A DNA stretch of 64,000 bases, taken from positions 1 through 64,000 of the forward strand of contig JBMOMJ010000007.1 in assembly GCA_049324695.1 (NCBI GenBank). The letters are read 5' to 3'. Positions 43,089-51,301 of the stretch are shown piece after piece. The translations under genes were made by a program, and so were the position numbers. Positions within the stretch are counted from its first letter, which is position 1. Every line of letters begins with the position of its first letter. The stretch is from PMG-095 sp049324695. Lineage in GTDB: Bacteria; Myxococcota_A; Polyangia; Polyangiales; Polyangiaceae. The notes under the pieces were generated by a model, which did no database searches, was not told the origin of the DNA, and saw only the letters and a program-made list of their open reading frames with translations.

Positions 43089-44204
43089 ATGAAATTGGTG
43101 CTCGCGCTGTTCGTCGCGCTGTTCGCGCTTGCCGCGGGCGCCCTCGTCTTCAAGAAGGCGCGCGCGACGGGTAGCGTTTCGCGGCGCACCACGGTGTACG
43201 CCGCTGTGGCGGGTGCGGTCGTGGCGGTGATGTGCCTGTTCATCGAGCACTGGGTCCTACGCGCGACGGGCTTGGCGTTCGACGTGAAGACCGCCGGGGC
43301 TGGCGGCGCGCTGATGGCGGTGTTCCTCTTGGCCGCGCCGCTGGAGGAAGCCGCGAAGGTGATGGTGGTGTGGCCGCTGTATCGCACGCGCCGAATTCGC
43401 GGTGTGCGCTCGGGCTTGTGTTATGCAGTCGCGGCTGGCGCTGGCTTCGCAGCCGTGGAAGGCGCCTATCAAGTCCACGCTTCGCAGGGAGCGGCGCTCA
43501 GCGTGGCGCGCGCCCTGCTCGCGGTATTTGCGCATCTGGCGTTCGCGGGCGCTTGGGGCTTCGCGCTTGGCGCCGGACGCATGCGCGGACGTTGGTTCTC
43601 GCTGACCTGGTTCTCGGCGGTGCTGTTGCACGCGCTGTACGACCACATCGTTTGGGGACGTGGCCCGGGCTATCTGGCGGCGACGTTACCAATGCTGGGA
43701 TTCATGGCGCTCGGCGCGTGGGCAGCACTGCGAGAGATCGAACCGCAGAGCATTCGCCATACCCGGCTGGAACCGCCGAGCCTACGCGATGTGCGCCGCG
43801 CGCTGCGGCCCGCCGAGCGCCCGGTGATGCTGCGCTGGGTGGTGGGCGGTGCCTTCGTAACTCTCGGGCTGATCCTTTCGCTCGCGGTTGCCAGCGTGGT
43901 CGTCGGCCGTCACATCGGCATCGATTTCACGCTGGCAGACGAAGCCGACGTGCGCTCATCGGGCCCGCTAGCGCTGCTCGGCACCGGTGTGTTGCTGGCG
44001 TTCCCGTTGGCAGGCTTTCTGATCACGCGAGCCAGCGCGTCGCACAGCATGCTGGAGCCAGCGCTCGCGACGCTATTGTCGCTGGCCGCGCTGATCGCTC
44101 TGCTCGCGGCCACAGCACCCGCGGCGGTGCTGTTCGCGCTCGCCTTGGTGCCCATCGCCGTGGGTCTATGTTGCGGCGGCGCCTGGTTTGCGCTCGAACA
44201 CTGA
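43089..44204 (+). CDS. PrsW family intramembrane metalloprotease
   Basis: A 371-aa polytopic protein with about nine hydrophobic spans. All PrsW active-site motifs are present in order: EEAAK (LAAPLEEAAKVMVVW), the F-x3-E of GFAAVEG, AHLAFAGAWG and LLHALYDH. PrsW performs site-1 cleavage of membrane-anchored substrates such as anti-sigma factors in Bacillus, and no anti-sigma gene is adjacent here. A C-terminal region with three extra spans extends beyond the core domain. It ends 13 bp before a convergent gene. Confidence 0.88.
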   Translation: MKLVLALFVALFALAAGALVFKKARATGSVSRRTTVYAAVAGAVVAVMCLFIEHWVLRATGLAFDVKTAGAGGALMAVFLLAAPLEEAAKVMVVWPLYRTRRIRGVRSGLCYAVAAGAGFAAVEGAYQVHASQGAALSVARALLAVFAHLAFAGAWGFALGAGRMRGRWFSLTWFSAVLLHALYDHIVWGRGPGYLAATLPMLGFMALGAWAALREIEPQSIRHTRLEPPSLRDVRRALRPAERPVMLRWVVGGAFVTLGLILSLAVASVVVGRHIGIDFTLADEADVRSSGPLALLGTGVLLAFPLAGFLITRASASHSMLEPALATLLSLAALIALLAATAPAAVLFALALVPIAVGLCCGGAWFALEH

Positions 44205-44217
44205 GCAATCTCAGCCG

Positions 44218-45102
44218 TCAGCCAAGCCAGCGCGCCACTCGCTCGGCGACGCTCTCCGCTTTGATTTCGGCCAGAAACAGCGTGAGATCTGCGCGCGGAG
44301 AGCCTTTATGTTCCAGGTCATCGAGCGATTCCGGCAACGGCGCGTCCACGCGTAAGGTCGCGAGTCGCTTGTACAGCGCGGCCTCGCTGCGCAGCGCGTT
44401 CAGCGACGACAGCAACGCTTCGGCGCCGCGGATCGGCAAAGACAGCTGCTGCACGGTCTCCGGAATCGCTTCCAACGAACCGCAGTGCGAGAGCACGCGC
44501 GCCGCGCTGGTCTTGCCCCAACGCGGAACACCGGGAATGCCGTCGGCGCTGTCCCCCACCAACCCCAGAAAATCCGGCACGAGCCGGGGCGGTACACCCA
44601 GCTTTTCGATCACCGCCGCTTCATCGTAAATCTTGTCGCGCTGACGATCCCAACACACGACGCGATCGCCGCGCACGCATTGCAGCAAGTCTTTGTCAGG
44701 TGAACAGATGACAACTCGCTCGACGCGCTCATCGTCGGCGAAGCGAGCAGCTGCAGTAGCCAGCGCATCGTCCGCCTCGAACTCGATCATCGGCCATGTC
44801 ACGATGCCGAGCGCACGCGTGGCGCGTTCCGCCAATTCGAATTGCGACGCGAGCTCGTACGGAATGCCCTCTCCAGTTTTGTAGCCAGCAAAGAGCTCGT
44901 TCCGAAACGATTCGATGACGTGGTCGAATGCGCACGCGATGTGCGTTACCTCCGGACGGGAGAGCAGGGACAACAGGGTTTGCACCAGCCCGCGCGTGGC
45001 ACCAACTTCCTGGCCCGCGGCCCCAACCTGACTTGGTACGGCAAAATAGGCTCGAAAGAGCTCATACGTTCCGTCAACCAGGTGCAAAGTGACTTTACTC
45101 AA
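44218..45102 (-). CDS. 5'-3' exonuclease (Pol I N-terminal/flap endonuclease family)
   Basis: A 294-aa stand-alone 5' nuclease. Acidic metal ligands sit in the expected segments: LVDGTYELFRAY, AFDHVIESFRNELFAGYK, EFEADDALATAA, SPDKDLLQCV, and the helix-hairpin-helix region GLVGDSADGIPGVPRWGKTSAARVL. Such enzymes remove RNA primers and flaps. The best start is TTG 45102, the only one that keeps the VDGT active-site strand's upstream residues. It is divergent from the low-complexity lipoprotein. Confidence 0.88.
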   Translation of the reverse strand: MSKVTLHLVDGTYELFRAYFAVPSQVGAAGQEVGATRGLVQTLLSLLSRPEVTHIACAFDHVIESFRNELFAGYKTGEGIPYELASQFELAERATRALGIVTWPMIEFEADDALATAAARFADDERVERVVICSPDKDLLQCVRGDRVVCWDRQRDKIYDEAAVIEKLGVPPRLVPDFLGLVGDSADGIPGVPRWGKTSAARVLSHCGSLEAIPETVQQLSLPIRGAEALLSSLNALRSEAALYKRLATLRVDAPLPESLDDLEHKGSPRADLTLFLAEIKAESVAERVARWLG

Positions 45103-45203
45103 AATTCAGGGCTCTTTCGGTTGGACTGGCACTTGCACTCGGCACCCGGGCTAGAGCAAGATTGCCGCCACGTCAAACATCCCACGAGGGGCGTAATCGA
45201 GTC

Positions 45204-45824
45204 ATGCCGCGCTATTCCCGAAATCTCTTCGCCATCGCCACTGCTTCTAGCCTTTCTCTGTTCATTGGTTGCACGCTCATCGCTGACGTCGATCGCGGAA
45301 AGATCGCGAGCACCTCGGGCGGCACTGCAGGCACGTCGAGCGGCGGCTCTGCCGGCAAGGCCAGCGGAGGCATGGGCGGTGTGGGTGATGCGGGCGGCGG
45401 CGCTGGTCCTCAAGCGGGCGCAGGCGGAACTCCCGAGGCCGGTGCAGGTGGTGTCCCGAACGGCACTGGCGGCACCACGGGCATGGCCGGTGAGAGCGGT
45501 GCTGGTGGTTTTGGCGGCGAGCAAGGCGGCGCTGGCGGCGCTGGCGGCGAAGCTGGTTCAGGAACGGGCGGCAGCAGCACAGGTGGTACTGGCGCAGGCG
45601 GTACCTCCGGTGGCACTACCGCAGCGGGCGGCACCTCCGGCGGTACTCCCGCAGCGGGCGGTACGTCCGGTGGCACGCCAGCAGCAGGCGGCACGTCCGG
45701 CGGCACTCCCGCGGCAGGCGGAACCTCTGGTGGTGCGCCGGCAGCAGGTGGCACTTCGGGCGGCACCACCGCTGAGGGCGGCACCAGCGGCGGCACTGCT
45801 GGCACTGCTGGCAACGGCGCCTGA
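45204..45824 (+). CDS. Gly/Thr/Ala repeat lipoprotein
   Basis: A 206-aa protein. The signal peptide (NLFAIATASSLSLFIGC) gives a lipoprotein with a short folded part and then about 170 residues of Gly/Ala/Thr/Ser. The last part is almost perfect decapeptide repeats of GGTSGGTPAA, encoded by 30-bp DNA repeats from about 45598. No globular domain is present, so it may be a surface spacer or matrix-like protein. ATG 45204 begins the signal peptide. A strong terminator follows. Confidence 0.75.
   Translation: MPRYSRNLFAIATASSLSLFIGCTLIADVDRGKIASTSGGTAGTSSGGSAGKASGGMGGVGDAGGGAGPQAGAGGTPEAGAGGVPNGTGGTTGMAGESGAGGFGGEQGGAGGAGGEAGSGTGGSSTGGTGAGGTSGGTTAAGGTSGGTPAAGGTSGGTPAAGGTSGGTPAAGGTSGGAPAAGGTSGGTTAEGGTSGGTAGTAGNGA
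45598..45797 (+). repeat. 30-bp coding minisatellite
   Basis: About six and a half in-frame 30-bp units encode GGTSGGT(P/T)AA. Variation between units is mostly synonymous, so selection on the peptide is suggested. Confidence 0.85.
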
Positions 45825-45858
45825 GCCCAACGCGCGATTTCGCGCAACGTAAGACGCT

Positions 45859-45897
45859 ACAGAGCGCGCGGCACACACCGCGCGCTCTTCGTTTTTG
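45859..45897 (+). terminator. Strong rho-independent terminator
   Basis: A perfect 11-bp stem AGAGCGCGCGG / CCGCGCGCTCT with a cacaca loop, followed by TCGTTTTTGTT. It closes the Gly-rich lipoprotein gene. Confidence 0.9.
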
Positions 45898-45898
45898 T

Positions 45899-45975
45899 TC
45901 AGCGCCGCAGCTTCACGCTTCAGCGCGGCGCTTCACGCTTCAGGCCGCGCTTCACGCTTCAGCGCCGCGGCTTCA
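45899..45975. repeat. cttcacgcttcagcgc-type tandem repeats
   Basis: About four degenerate units of roughly 20 bp (cttcacgcttcagcgccgc and variants) lie between the terminator and the end of the cytochrome gene. The last unit overlaps that gene's final codons. Confidence 0.7.
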
Positions 45976-46453
45976 CGCGCCGAGCAACACCGAACAGCGC
46001 CAGCGCGCCGAGCGCCCAGGCGAGCGCACCGAAATCTCTTGGCGGCGACTTGGCCACGTGCGCACCGCACCCGTAGGTGGGCCCACAGGCGAGCTGCCCG
46101 AGGCTTTCATCGTAGTTCGGGTCGAAGTTCTTCTCGAGCGCGCTCACCATCGCCTGGTACTGCGGCGCGCTGTCGTTCTTGAGGTTGTTGAAAGCAACCC
46201 CAACCAAATCGGCGTTCCCGGGCAGCAAGCTATGGCCGATCATCGCGATGGCGAAGGGCTGCTTCGCGGTGCCGCTCACGCCGGGGTTCACGGTGTGACA
46301 CACGGTGCACTGCGGCACGCACTGCATGCCGGCGGCCTCGCTGAGCGCGGCGGGGTAGTCGGGTGACGCTTTGGCCGTTGACGCGCCGAGCACGCACGCG
46401 AAAGCGAGTAGCGGAAGAACGCGGCACACGTTGCGGGTCGAAAGATGCTTCAT
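45959..46453 (-). CDS. c-type cytochrome-like protein with MYXO-CTERM-like tail
   Basis: A 164-aa protein with a signal peptide (cleavage near AKAS), one heme-binding CTVCH motif and a preceding Cys (MQCVPQ). The C-terminus has CGPTYGCGA, then a membrane span (FGALAWALGALALFGVA) and RRVKPRR, the Cys-span-Arg order of MYXO-CTERM surface-sorting tails. Only one CXXCH is present, so it would be a monoheme electron carrier on the cell surface or outer membrane. It starts 7 bp after the stop of the heme-barrel gene, implying one operon. Confidence 0.78.
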   Translation of the reverse strand: MKHLSTRNVCRVLPLLAFACVLGASTAKASPDYPAALSEAAGMQCVPQCTVCHTVNPGVSGTAKQPFAIAMIGHSLLPGNADLVGVAFNNLKNDSAPQYQAMVSALEKNFDPNYDESLGQLACGPTYGCGAHVAKSPPRDFGALAWALGALALFGVARRVKPRR

Positions 46454-46460
46454 GATGCGC

Positions 46461-48053
46461 TCACAGGTAGACGTGAAGCTGGCCCAAGATTTGGGTTTCC
46501 GAGCGAATGATGGCGTCGACGCGCACGTCGAAGTGCGGCAGGAAAAACCACTGCGCCCCGAACCAACCGCCAAACGCCGCCTGCCCCTGCCCCGCGATGC
46601 GGTCCAATTGGTTGGGACCGCCGTTCTTCTGATAGCCGGCGTCGAGCACCTCGCCCGCGGCCAACAGATGCACGCCGCTCAACACCTCGGTGTCCATCTG
46701 TAGCAAGCCGACGTAGCCCAGTTCGTGCCGCGAGCGCGTCAGAATGTTTGCTTCGGCCAAGAACACCACGGCCTTGCTTGCCGCCGCGCGCGCGAACACG
46801 CCGTGCGCACCGCGATCCGTAGTCAGGTTTTCGTTGTAGACGGGATCGGCTTTCGACTCCGTATACAGGCTGCTCACGCCGACGGTAGCGCGATCGGCGA
46901 CCACGAGTTCGACGTAGCCAGCATAACCTCGCTCGCGGAACTTGTCGGGGTTCATCTGGAAGTTGCCAGCGATCCCCATCACCTCGAAGCGCACCTTATC
47001 GAAGCCCATGTACAGAGCCACGCCGTGTTGCTGCTGCGACTCACGGTTGGTTTGCGTCTTGTCGCGCACCCACATCACGTGCTCCGACATGCGCAAGCCA
47101 AACGGCACGTTGAGGCGACCTACACGAATCGAGTGCATACCGTTGCCGAAGTCGAAGCCAACCCAATGCGTGCGCGAGATTAGGTTGTAGCCGTCGCCTT
47201 GATTGCGCGTGACCTGCGCGGGGCGAGCCAACATCGAACCTGGCGGTACCTTCGCCGCACCAATGCTGGCGCCGATACGAAAGTTCTTGGCGAAACGCCA
47301 CTGCCCGTAAAAGTCGAGCTGCATCGGGAAAAATGACGTCTTCTCGGTGGCGAAGCGATGAATCGTGGCAAGACGCACGCTGCCACCCAACAGCAAGTTG
47401 TCGTTTGGCTTCAGCAAGCCGAGCAGAGGCCCCGTGAGCCCGCTCATGCCGGCAAACGGCGAATCGTCCGCGCTGCTGTCGGAGCCGCCCGAGGATTCTC
47501 CTTCCGAATCTTCGCCTTCTCCGCCCGACTCTTCCTCGGCTGCTTCTTCCCCGCCCTCCTCTTCGTCGTTCTTCTTTGCTTTCGGATCTTCGTCGCCGCC
47601 CGCTTCAGACTCCTCGCCGTCACCTGCCGGCTTCGCCTTGGCACCGGCGCCTGCCTTCGCACCGCCGGATTTCGCCGCATTGGGATCCTCTTCTTCGAGA
47701 TCCACCTTTTCGGCTGCGATCTTCTTCGGCGCCAACTTCTGCTGCGCCGCACGAGCGATCGCGCGAGCCACCCGCTGCTGCTCCGCGCGCGCCTCCGCCG
47801 GGCGACCTCCCCACTTCGTGCTCAGCGCCTCCCACGAGATGGCGTGACCATAAACGGTCAGTAGTTCGCCACCCGAAGGATCCGCATGGCAGCCGCTGCA
47901 GTTCGTGTAGCCATGCTTGATCATCCAAGGATACGCGTGCGCGCGTTGGCTCAAAATCAGCAACGCAAACGCCACCAGCGCGGCACACTGCACGCGCAAA
48001 GCCATCCGGGACGCGGACCAGAAGCGGGATCCGCGTCGACAACGATTGTGCAT
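46461..48053 (-). CDS. Heme-binding N-terminus fused to outer-membrane barrel
   Basis: A 530-aa protein. After a signal peptide (cleavage near RAHA) comes YPWMIKHGYTNCSGCHADPSGG with a CSGCH heme motif. A basic coiled-coil-like stretch and a very acidic Gly/Glu/Ser linker (about 130-215) follow. From about 225 to the end the chain alternates like a porin barrel (SIRVGRLNVPFGLRMSEHVMW, VRFEVMGIAGNFQMNP) and ends in LHVYL. The order heme motif, linker, barrel in one chain suggests an electron conduit or redox sensor at the outer membrane. ATG 48053 is used; ATG 48005 starts a tighter signal peptide. Confidence 0.75.
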   Translation of the reverse strand: MHNRCRRGSRFWSASRMALRVQCAALVAFALLILSQRAHAYPWMIKHGYTNCSGCHADPSGGELLTVYGHAISWEALSTKWGGRPAEARAEQQRVARAIARAAQQKLAPKKIAAEKVDLEEEDPNAAKSGGAKAGAGAKAKPAGDGEESEAGGDEDPKAKKNDEEEGGEEAAEEESGGEGEDSEGESSGGSDSSADDSPFAGMSGLTGPLLGLLKPNDNLLLGGSVRLATIHRFATEKTSFFPMQLDFYGQWRFAKNFRIGASIGAAKVPPGSMLARPAQVTRNQGDGYNLISRTHWVGFDFGNGMHSIRVGRLNVPFGLRMSEHVMWVRDKTQTNRESQQQHGVALYMGFDKVRFEVMGIAGNFQMNPDKFRERGYAGYVELVVADRATVGVSSLYTESKADPVYNENLTTDRGAHGVFARAAASKAVVFLAEANILTRSRHELGYVGLLQMDTEVLSGVHLLAAGEVLDAGYQKNGGPNQLDRIAGQGQAAFGGWFGAQWFFLPHFDVRVDAIIRSETQILGQLHVYL

Positions 48054-48259
48054 GGGCCGACTCTTCACCGTAACTGAAAGCTGTGTCAATCGCCGAAAGC
48101 GCTCCGAATTCGCTAGGCTCTGATGCGTCAGCACGACTGCTCGACGCCGACTAAACCGCGCATTGTGGATCGTTTCCGCACCCCTCGCTAACGAAGCGCG
48201 AATGCCACAGAGCGTCAGAATCAAGCGCTTAAAGAAGCGCTCTCACGCACGAACGCAAA

Positions 48260-48292
48260 CCACCGCCACCTCGAACAGCGAAGTGGCGGTGG
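48260..48292 (-). terminator. Hairpin downstream of the YceI-like gene
   Basis: A perfect 10-bp stem CCACCGCCAC (48260-48269) with GTGGCGGTGG (48283-48292). On the minus strand it follows the YceI-like gene and is followed by a short TTTG. A terminator is likely, although the T-run is weak. Confidence 0.6.
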
Positions 48293-48315
48293 ACCAACGG
48301 AACGCGAGTAGCGGA

Positions 48316-48954
48316 CTAGTTGTTGACCTTCACGCCGTCGACGACGATCCTCACTTCGGGGTCGACACAGACACCAACCTTGCAGATCTGCTCGTAACAA
48401 ACCTTGGCGTTCGGCTTGCAGGCCTTGATCTTGTCCTCGTCGCACTCCGGCAACTTGTCGTCCTCGCCTTTGCCTTCACGCCGGCACTTCTTGCCGACCT
48501 TGAAGTCTTGGTACTGAAACGCGAAGGACCCGCCGACCTTGAAGCCGCCGCCGGACTCGGTCGCAGTGTACTTCACGTTCACGGGTAGCGTGACGCCGTG
48601 CAGAGTGAGCTCCGCAGGAACGCTACCCTTCTCGGTTGCCCCCGCTGCAGGAATCTTGAGTTTGTCTTTGGGAACGGAAAGCTTCGCGGTGGGGTGCTTC
48701 GAAATCTCGAACGCCTCTTTCGTGTGCGCCTTGCGAAGCCCCATCGACATGCCTTCGAGCTGCGTGACGAACACCAGCTTGCCGTCTGCTTCGGAGACTT
48801 TCACATCGGTCGACTCGAAGCTGAAAGCGCCGAGCGCCGGGCTCGCCGAAGCGTTGACCTGAATCTTCCCGCCTCCGCCACTCATGGCGTGTGCAGCGAG
48901 CGCGATGCTGGTCAAACAGGCGGCAACAGCGAGGACGGGGGTACGGCGATGCAT
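48316..48954 (-). CDS. YceI-like periplasmic protein with Cys-rich tail
   Basis: A 212-aa protein. The signal peptide is cleaved near ALAAHA. Residues about 25-150 follow the YceI lipocalin-like pattern: SFESTDVKVSEADGKLVF, AFEISKHPTAKLSV, LTLHGVTLPVNVKYT. YceI proteins bind isoprenoid-type ligands. The last 60 residues are charged with seven Cys (for example KCRREGKGEDDKLPEC), probably disulfide-bonded, which is unusual. ATG 48954 has AAGGAG five bases upstream. It lies upstream of the heme-barrel gene on the same strand, separated by a hairpin. Confidence 0.75.
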   Translation of the reverse strand: MHRRTPVLAVAACLTSIALAAHAMSGGGGKIQVNASASPALGAFSFESTDVKVSEADGKLVFVTQLEGMSMGLRKAHTKEAFEISKHPTAKLSVPKDKLKIPAAGATEKGSVPAELTLHGVTLPVNVKYTATESGGGFKVGGSFAFQYQDFKVGKKCRREGKGEDDKLPECDEDKIKACKPNAKVCYEQICKVGVCVDPEVRIVVDGVKVNN

Positions 48955-48960
48955 GGGCAC

Positions 48961-49288
48961 TCCTTGTTCCTAATATAGCGGCGAGAAATCGACGGGGCGA
49001 CGCGCGCCCCTATTCAGTTGGCTGCGGGGGATCTCGCAAAACGGGACGAGCCGGTCGGCGCGTAGGGCCGAGCCGTTTCGCGTCTTAGTAAGCGGATGCG
49101 ACAAACACGCGACATTCGTACAAAGCCAGTCGATACGAGAGAGGGGTTCCGTCACAGTTTCTTACGTGAAAAGGTGGTGCCGGCTTCCCAAAGACGCCTA
49201 AATTTCGCAAAGTTGTGATTTTTCACGGCTACTAGAGCTTTGGCGCGATGGACTTCGCTGAGCGAATGCCCGCTCGGCCATAAGGCGA
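48961..49288. other. Intergenic region, YceI-like / rsmG
   Basis: 328 bp. The only structure seen is a spaced inverted repeat CGTGAAAA (49165-49172) / TTTTCACG (49220-49227) in an AT-richer patch. This could be promoter-associated for the YceI-like gene or a terminator for rsmG. No gene is supported. Confidence 0.5.
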
Positions 49289-49936
49289 TCAACCGGCGGG
49301 AACCTTTCGCGCGTAGAGCACGACGCGACGCTCCACGCCCGTGAGTGGCCACATATACCGGCGGTCGATGACAGGCTCAAACTCCGAAGCGGGCGGTGCA
49401 TCAGTTTGAGCCAGAAGCACCCAAACGGCCCGCTCGGCGAGGCGCGCGCCTTCGTCCAGCCATTCGGAGGGAGCAAACGTGGCGCGTGAGATTGCGCTGT
49501 CGAAGCTTGCATTCGGCAGCTCTTGTGATCGAGCGCGCTGAACCTTGACGTGTTCGCAGCCGAGCTCACCCACCACACCGCGCAGAAACGCGACGCGCTT
49601 GGCCTTCGGCTCGACCAACGTGAACGACGCGCCGGGAAGCATCAATGCGAGCCCCAGCGCTGGCCCACCCGCACCACTCCCCACGTCCACCCATCTGTCG
49701 TGCGCGTCGCCTGCCAGCTCTGCCACCACGACGGCATCGGCGATGAGAAGATCGACGAGCTCATCGTGCGATCGAGCCGCAGTGAGATCGATACGTTGAT
49801 TCCACTCGAGCACGCGTGTTGCCCACCGCACACAGCGATCGAGCAGCTCTTCACGCACGGCCTCCGGGCGTTCAGTTTTGGAAAGCGCAGCGAGCACACG
49901 CGAAAAGCGCGCTCGAAGTTGACTGGTTTCGCTCAT
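49289..49936 (-). CDS. rsmG: 16S rRNA (guanine-527-N7)-methyltransferase RsmG
   Basis: A 215-aa protein of the GidB/RsmG family. Typical segments are VLEWNQRIDLTAARSHDELVDLLIAD, the SAM loop WVDVGSGAGGPALGLAL, LVEPKAKRVAFLRGVVGELG and SFDSAISRATFAPSEWL. It methylates the 530 loop of 16S rRNA; loss causes streptomycin tolerance in other bacteria. In many genomes rsmG neighbours mnmG and parAB, but here it stands alone. Confidence 0.93.
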   Translation of the reverse strand: MSETSQLRARFSRVLAALSKTERPEAVREELLDRCVRWATRVLEWNQRIDLTAARSHDELVDLLIADAVVVAELAGDAHDRWVDVGSGAGGPALGLALMLPGASFTLVEPKAKRVAFLRGVVGELGCEHVKVQRARSQELPNASFDSAISRATFAPSEWLDEGARLAERAVWVLLAQTDAPPASEFEPVIDRRYMWPLTGVERRVVLYARKVPAG

Positions 49937-49974
49937 CGGAAAGGCCTGGTTGCGGCGCGAAGACTGTCACGCGC

Positions 49975-50047
49975 CGGCGTGACGTCCAGAAAGGCCACGC
50001 GGCGGCGTGACGTCCAGAAAGGCCACGCGGCGGCGTGACGTCCAGAC
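49975..50047. repeat. 28-bp tandem repeat upstream of the kinase-like gene
   Basis: Units with gacgtccag at 49981, 50009 and 50037 give a 28-bp period. The first two are perfect and the third is partial. They occupy the divergent gap between rsmG and the phosphotransferase gene. Confidence 0.85.
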
Positions 50048-50210
50048 AGCACTCACAGGCGGCCACGTCCAGAAACGCCGCGCTCAAAGTGCGCCATGCG
50101 TGAAAGCTGCGAAAAAATGCTCATCCGAGAATGTGACGAAACCTCCGAGAATTCGCGCGCTGGCGCCGGGCAGTGGAAACTGGAGCCGAACGGAGCTAGA
50201 AGGGGAGGTT

Positions 50211-51296
50211 GTGACCGAGGCTCCTTTCACCGCCATGGCTCCGCTCGAGCGCTTGGTCGAGATGGCGACGGGTACGACTCCGCCGCTCGCGCTCGAAGAG
50301 ATCATGGGCGGCGGCTCCGTGCGGCGCTTCTTCCGCGTCCGTACGCAGGACGGCGGTAGCGTGGTCGCAATGTACGCTCCCTCGCATACCCACGAGGTCG
50401 GCAGCGATCCAGCCAGCCGGCGCCCCTGGCCTTTTCTGGAAGTGCGGGATCTTTTGGAGGAGCATGGCGTGCGTGTGCCGAAGTTGGTCGGCGCGGCGTG
50501 CCACGACGGCCTGATTTTGGTGGAAGATCTCGGCGAGACCCTGGCGCAGCACCTGGTGCGAGCTCCGGAGGATCGCGAGCATCTCTACAAGGTTGCCGTG
50601 CGAGACCTTGGCCGCGCACAGCGCTCACTGTCCCCTGTACCAGCCACCTCGATCGTACGCGGTCGAGCCTTCGATGAGCGCCTGCTGCGCTGGGAAATCG
50701 ATCACTTCAAAGAGTGGGCGCTGGATGCACGCGGCATCCATCTTTCCGCGCATGATGCGGCGGTGTTCGATCGCGCTGCAGCACACCTTGCGCGTCTGAT
50801 TTCGGATTGGCCGCGCGGCTTCGTACATCGCGATTATCAGAGCCGCAACTTGATGGTGGTGCGGAACTCCGACGGCAAACTCGGACTCGGTTGGATCGAT
50901 TTTCAAGACGCCATGCTCGGCCCACGTGTGTACGACATCGTCGCACTGCTGAACGACAGTTATCAGAGCTTTACGCGCGACTTCATCGAAGCGCGTCTCG
51001 ACGAGTTCACGGCGCACCTCGGGCTAGATTCCAGCGAGCGCGCACGTATCGGGCGAGAGTTTCGCGTGGTTACGGTGCAGCGCAAGCTCAAGGACGCCGG
51101 CCGCTTCGTGTTCTTCGATCGCAACCACAGAAACCCGGCTTTTTTGCGCTTCGTCGAGCCGACCATCGAGAAAGCGCGTGCTGCGCTGCGTGAGCTCACC
51201 GACGATCCCATTCTCGCGGAGCTCGGCGCTCTACTCGAACGCATCCCGGAGCCCAGCCGCGAAGCGACGCGCAGCAATAGCGTCAGCCCCAGCTGA
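50211..51296 (+). CDS. Aminoglycoside-phosphotransferase-fold sugar kinase (AmgK-like)
   Basis: A 361-aa APH-fold kinase. The catalytic loop is FVHRDYQSRNLMV, the metal-binding segment is GWIDFQDAMLGPRVYDIVALL, and the C-terminal region RFVFFDRNHRNPAFLRFV is typical of the AmgK group that phosphorylates N-acetylmuramate/N-acetylglucosamine in peptidoglycan recycling. A role in cell-wall sugar salvage is inferred, and a MurU partner gene is not in the window. GTG 50211 follows GGGGAGG closely. ATG 50235 is possible; longer upstream frames run through the 28-bp repeats. Confidence 0.82.
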   Translation: MTEAPFTAMAPLERLVEMATGTTPPLALEEIMGGGSVRRFFRVRTQDGGSVVAMYAPSHTHEVGSDPASRRPWPFLEVRDLLEEHGVRVPKLVGAACHDGLILVEDLGETLAQHLVRAPEDREHLYKVAVRDLGRAQRSLSPVPATSIVRGRAFDERLLRWEIDHFKEWALDARGIHLSAHDAAVFDRAAAHLARLISDWPRGFVHRDYQSRNLMVVRNSDGKLGLGWIDFQDAMLGPRVYDIVALLNDSYQSFTRDFIEARLDEFTAHLGLDSSERARIGREFRVVTVQRKLKDAGRFVFFDRNHRNPAFLRFVEPTIEKARAALRELTDDPILAELGALLERIPEPSREATRSNSVSPS

Positions 51297-51301
51297 ATCG
51301 G

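Noticed and set aside
49165..49227. Inverted repeat CGTGAAAA/TTTTCACG as a strong terminator
   Set aside because: The arms are only 8 bp and nearly 50 bp apart, without a T-run after the second arm. It is kept only as a note in the intergenic entry.
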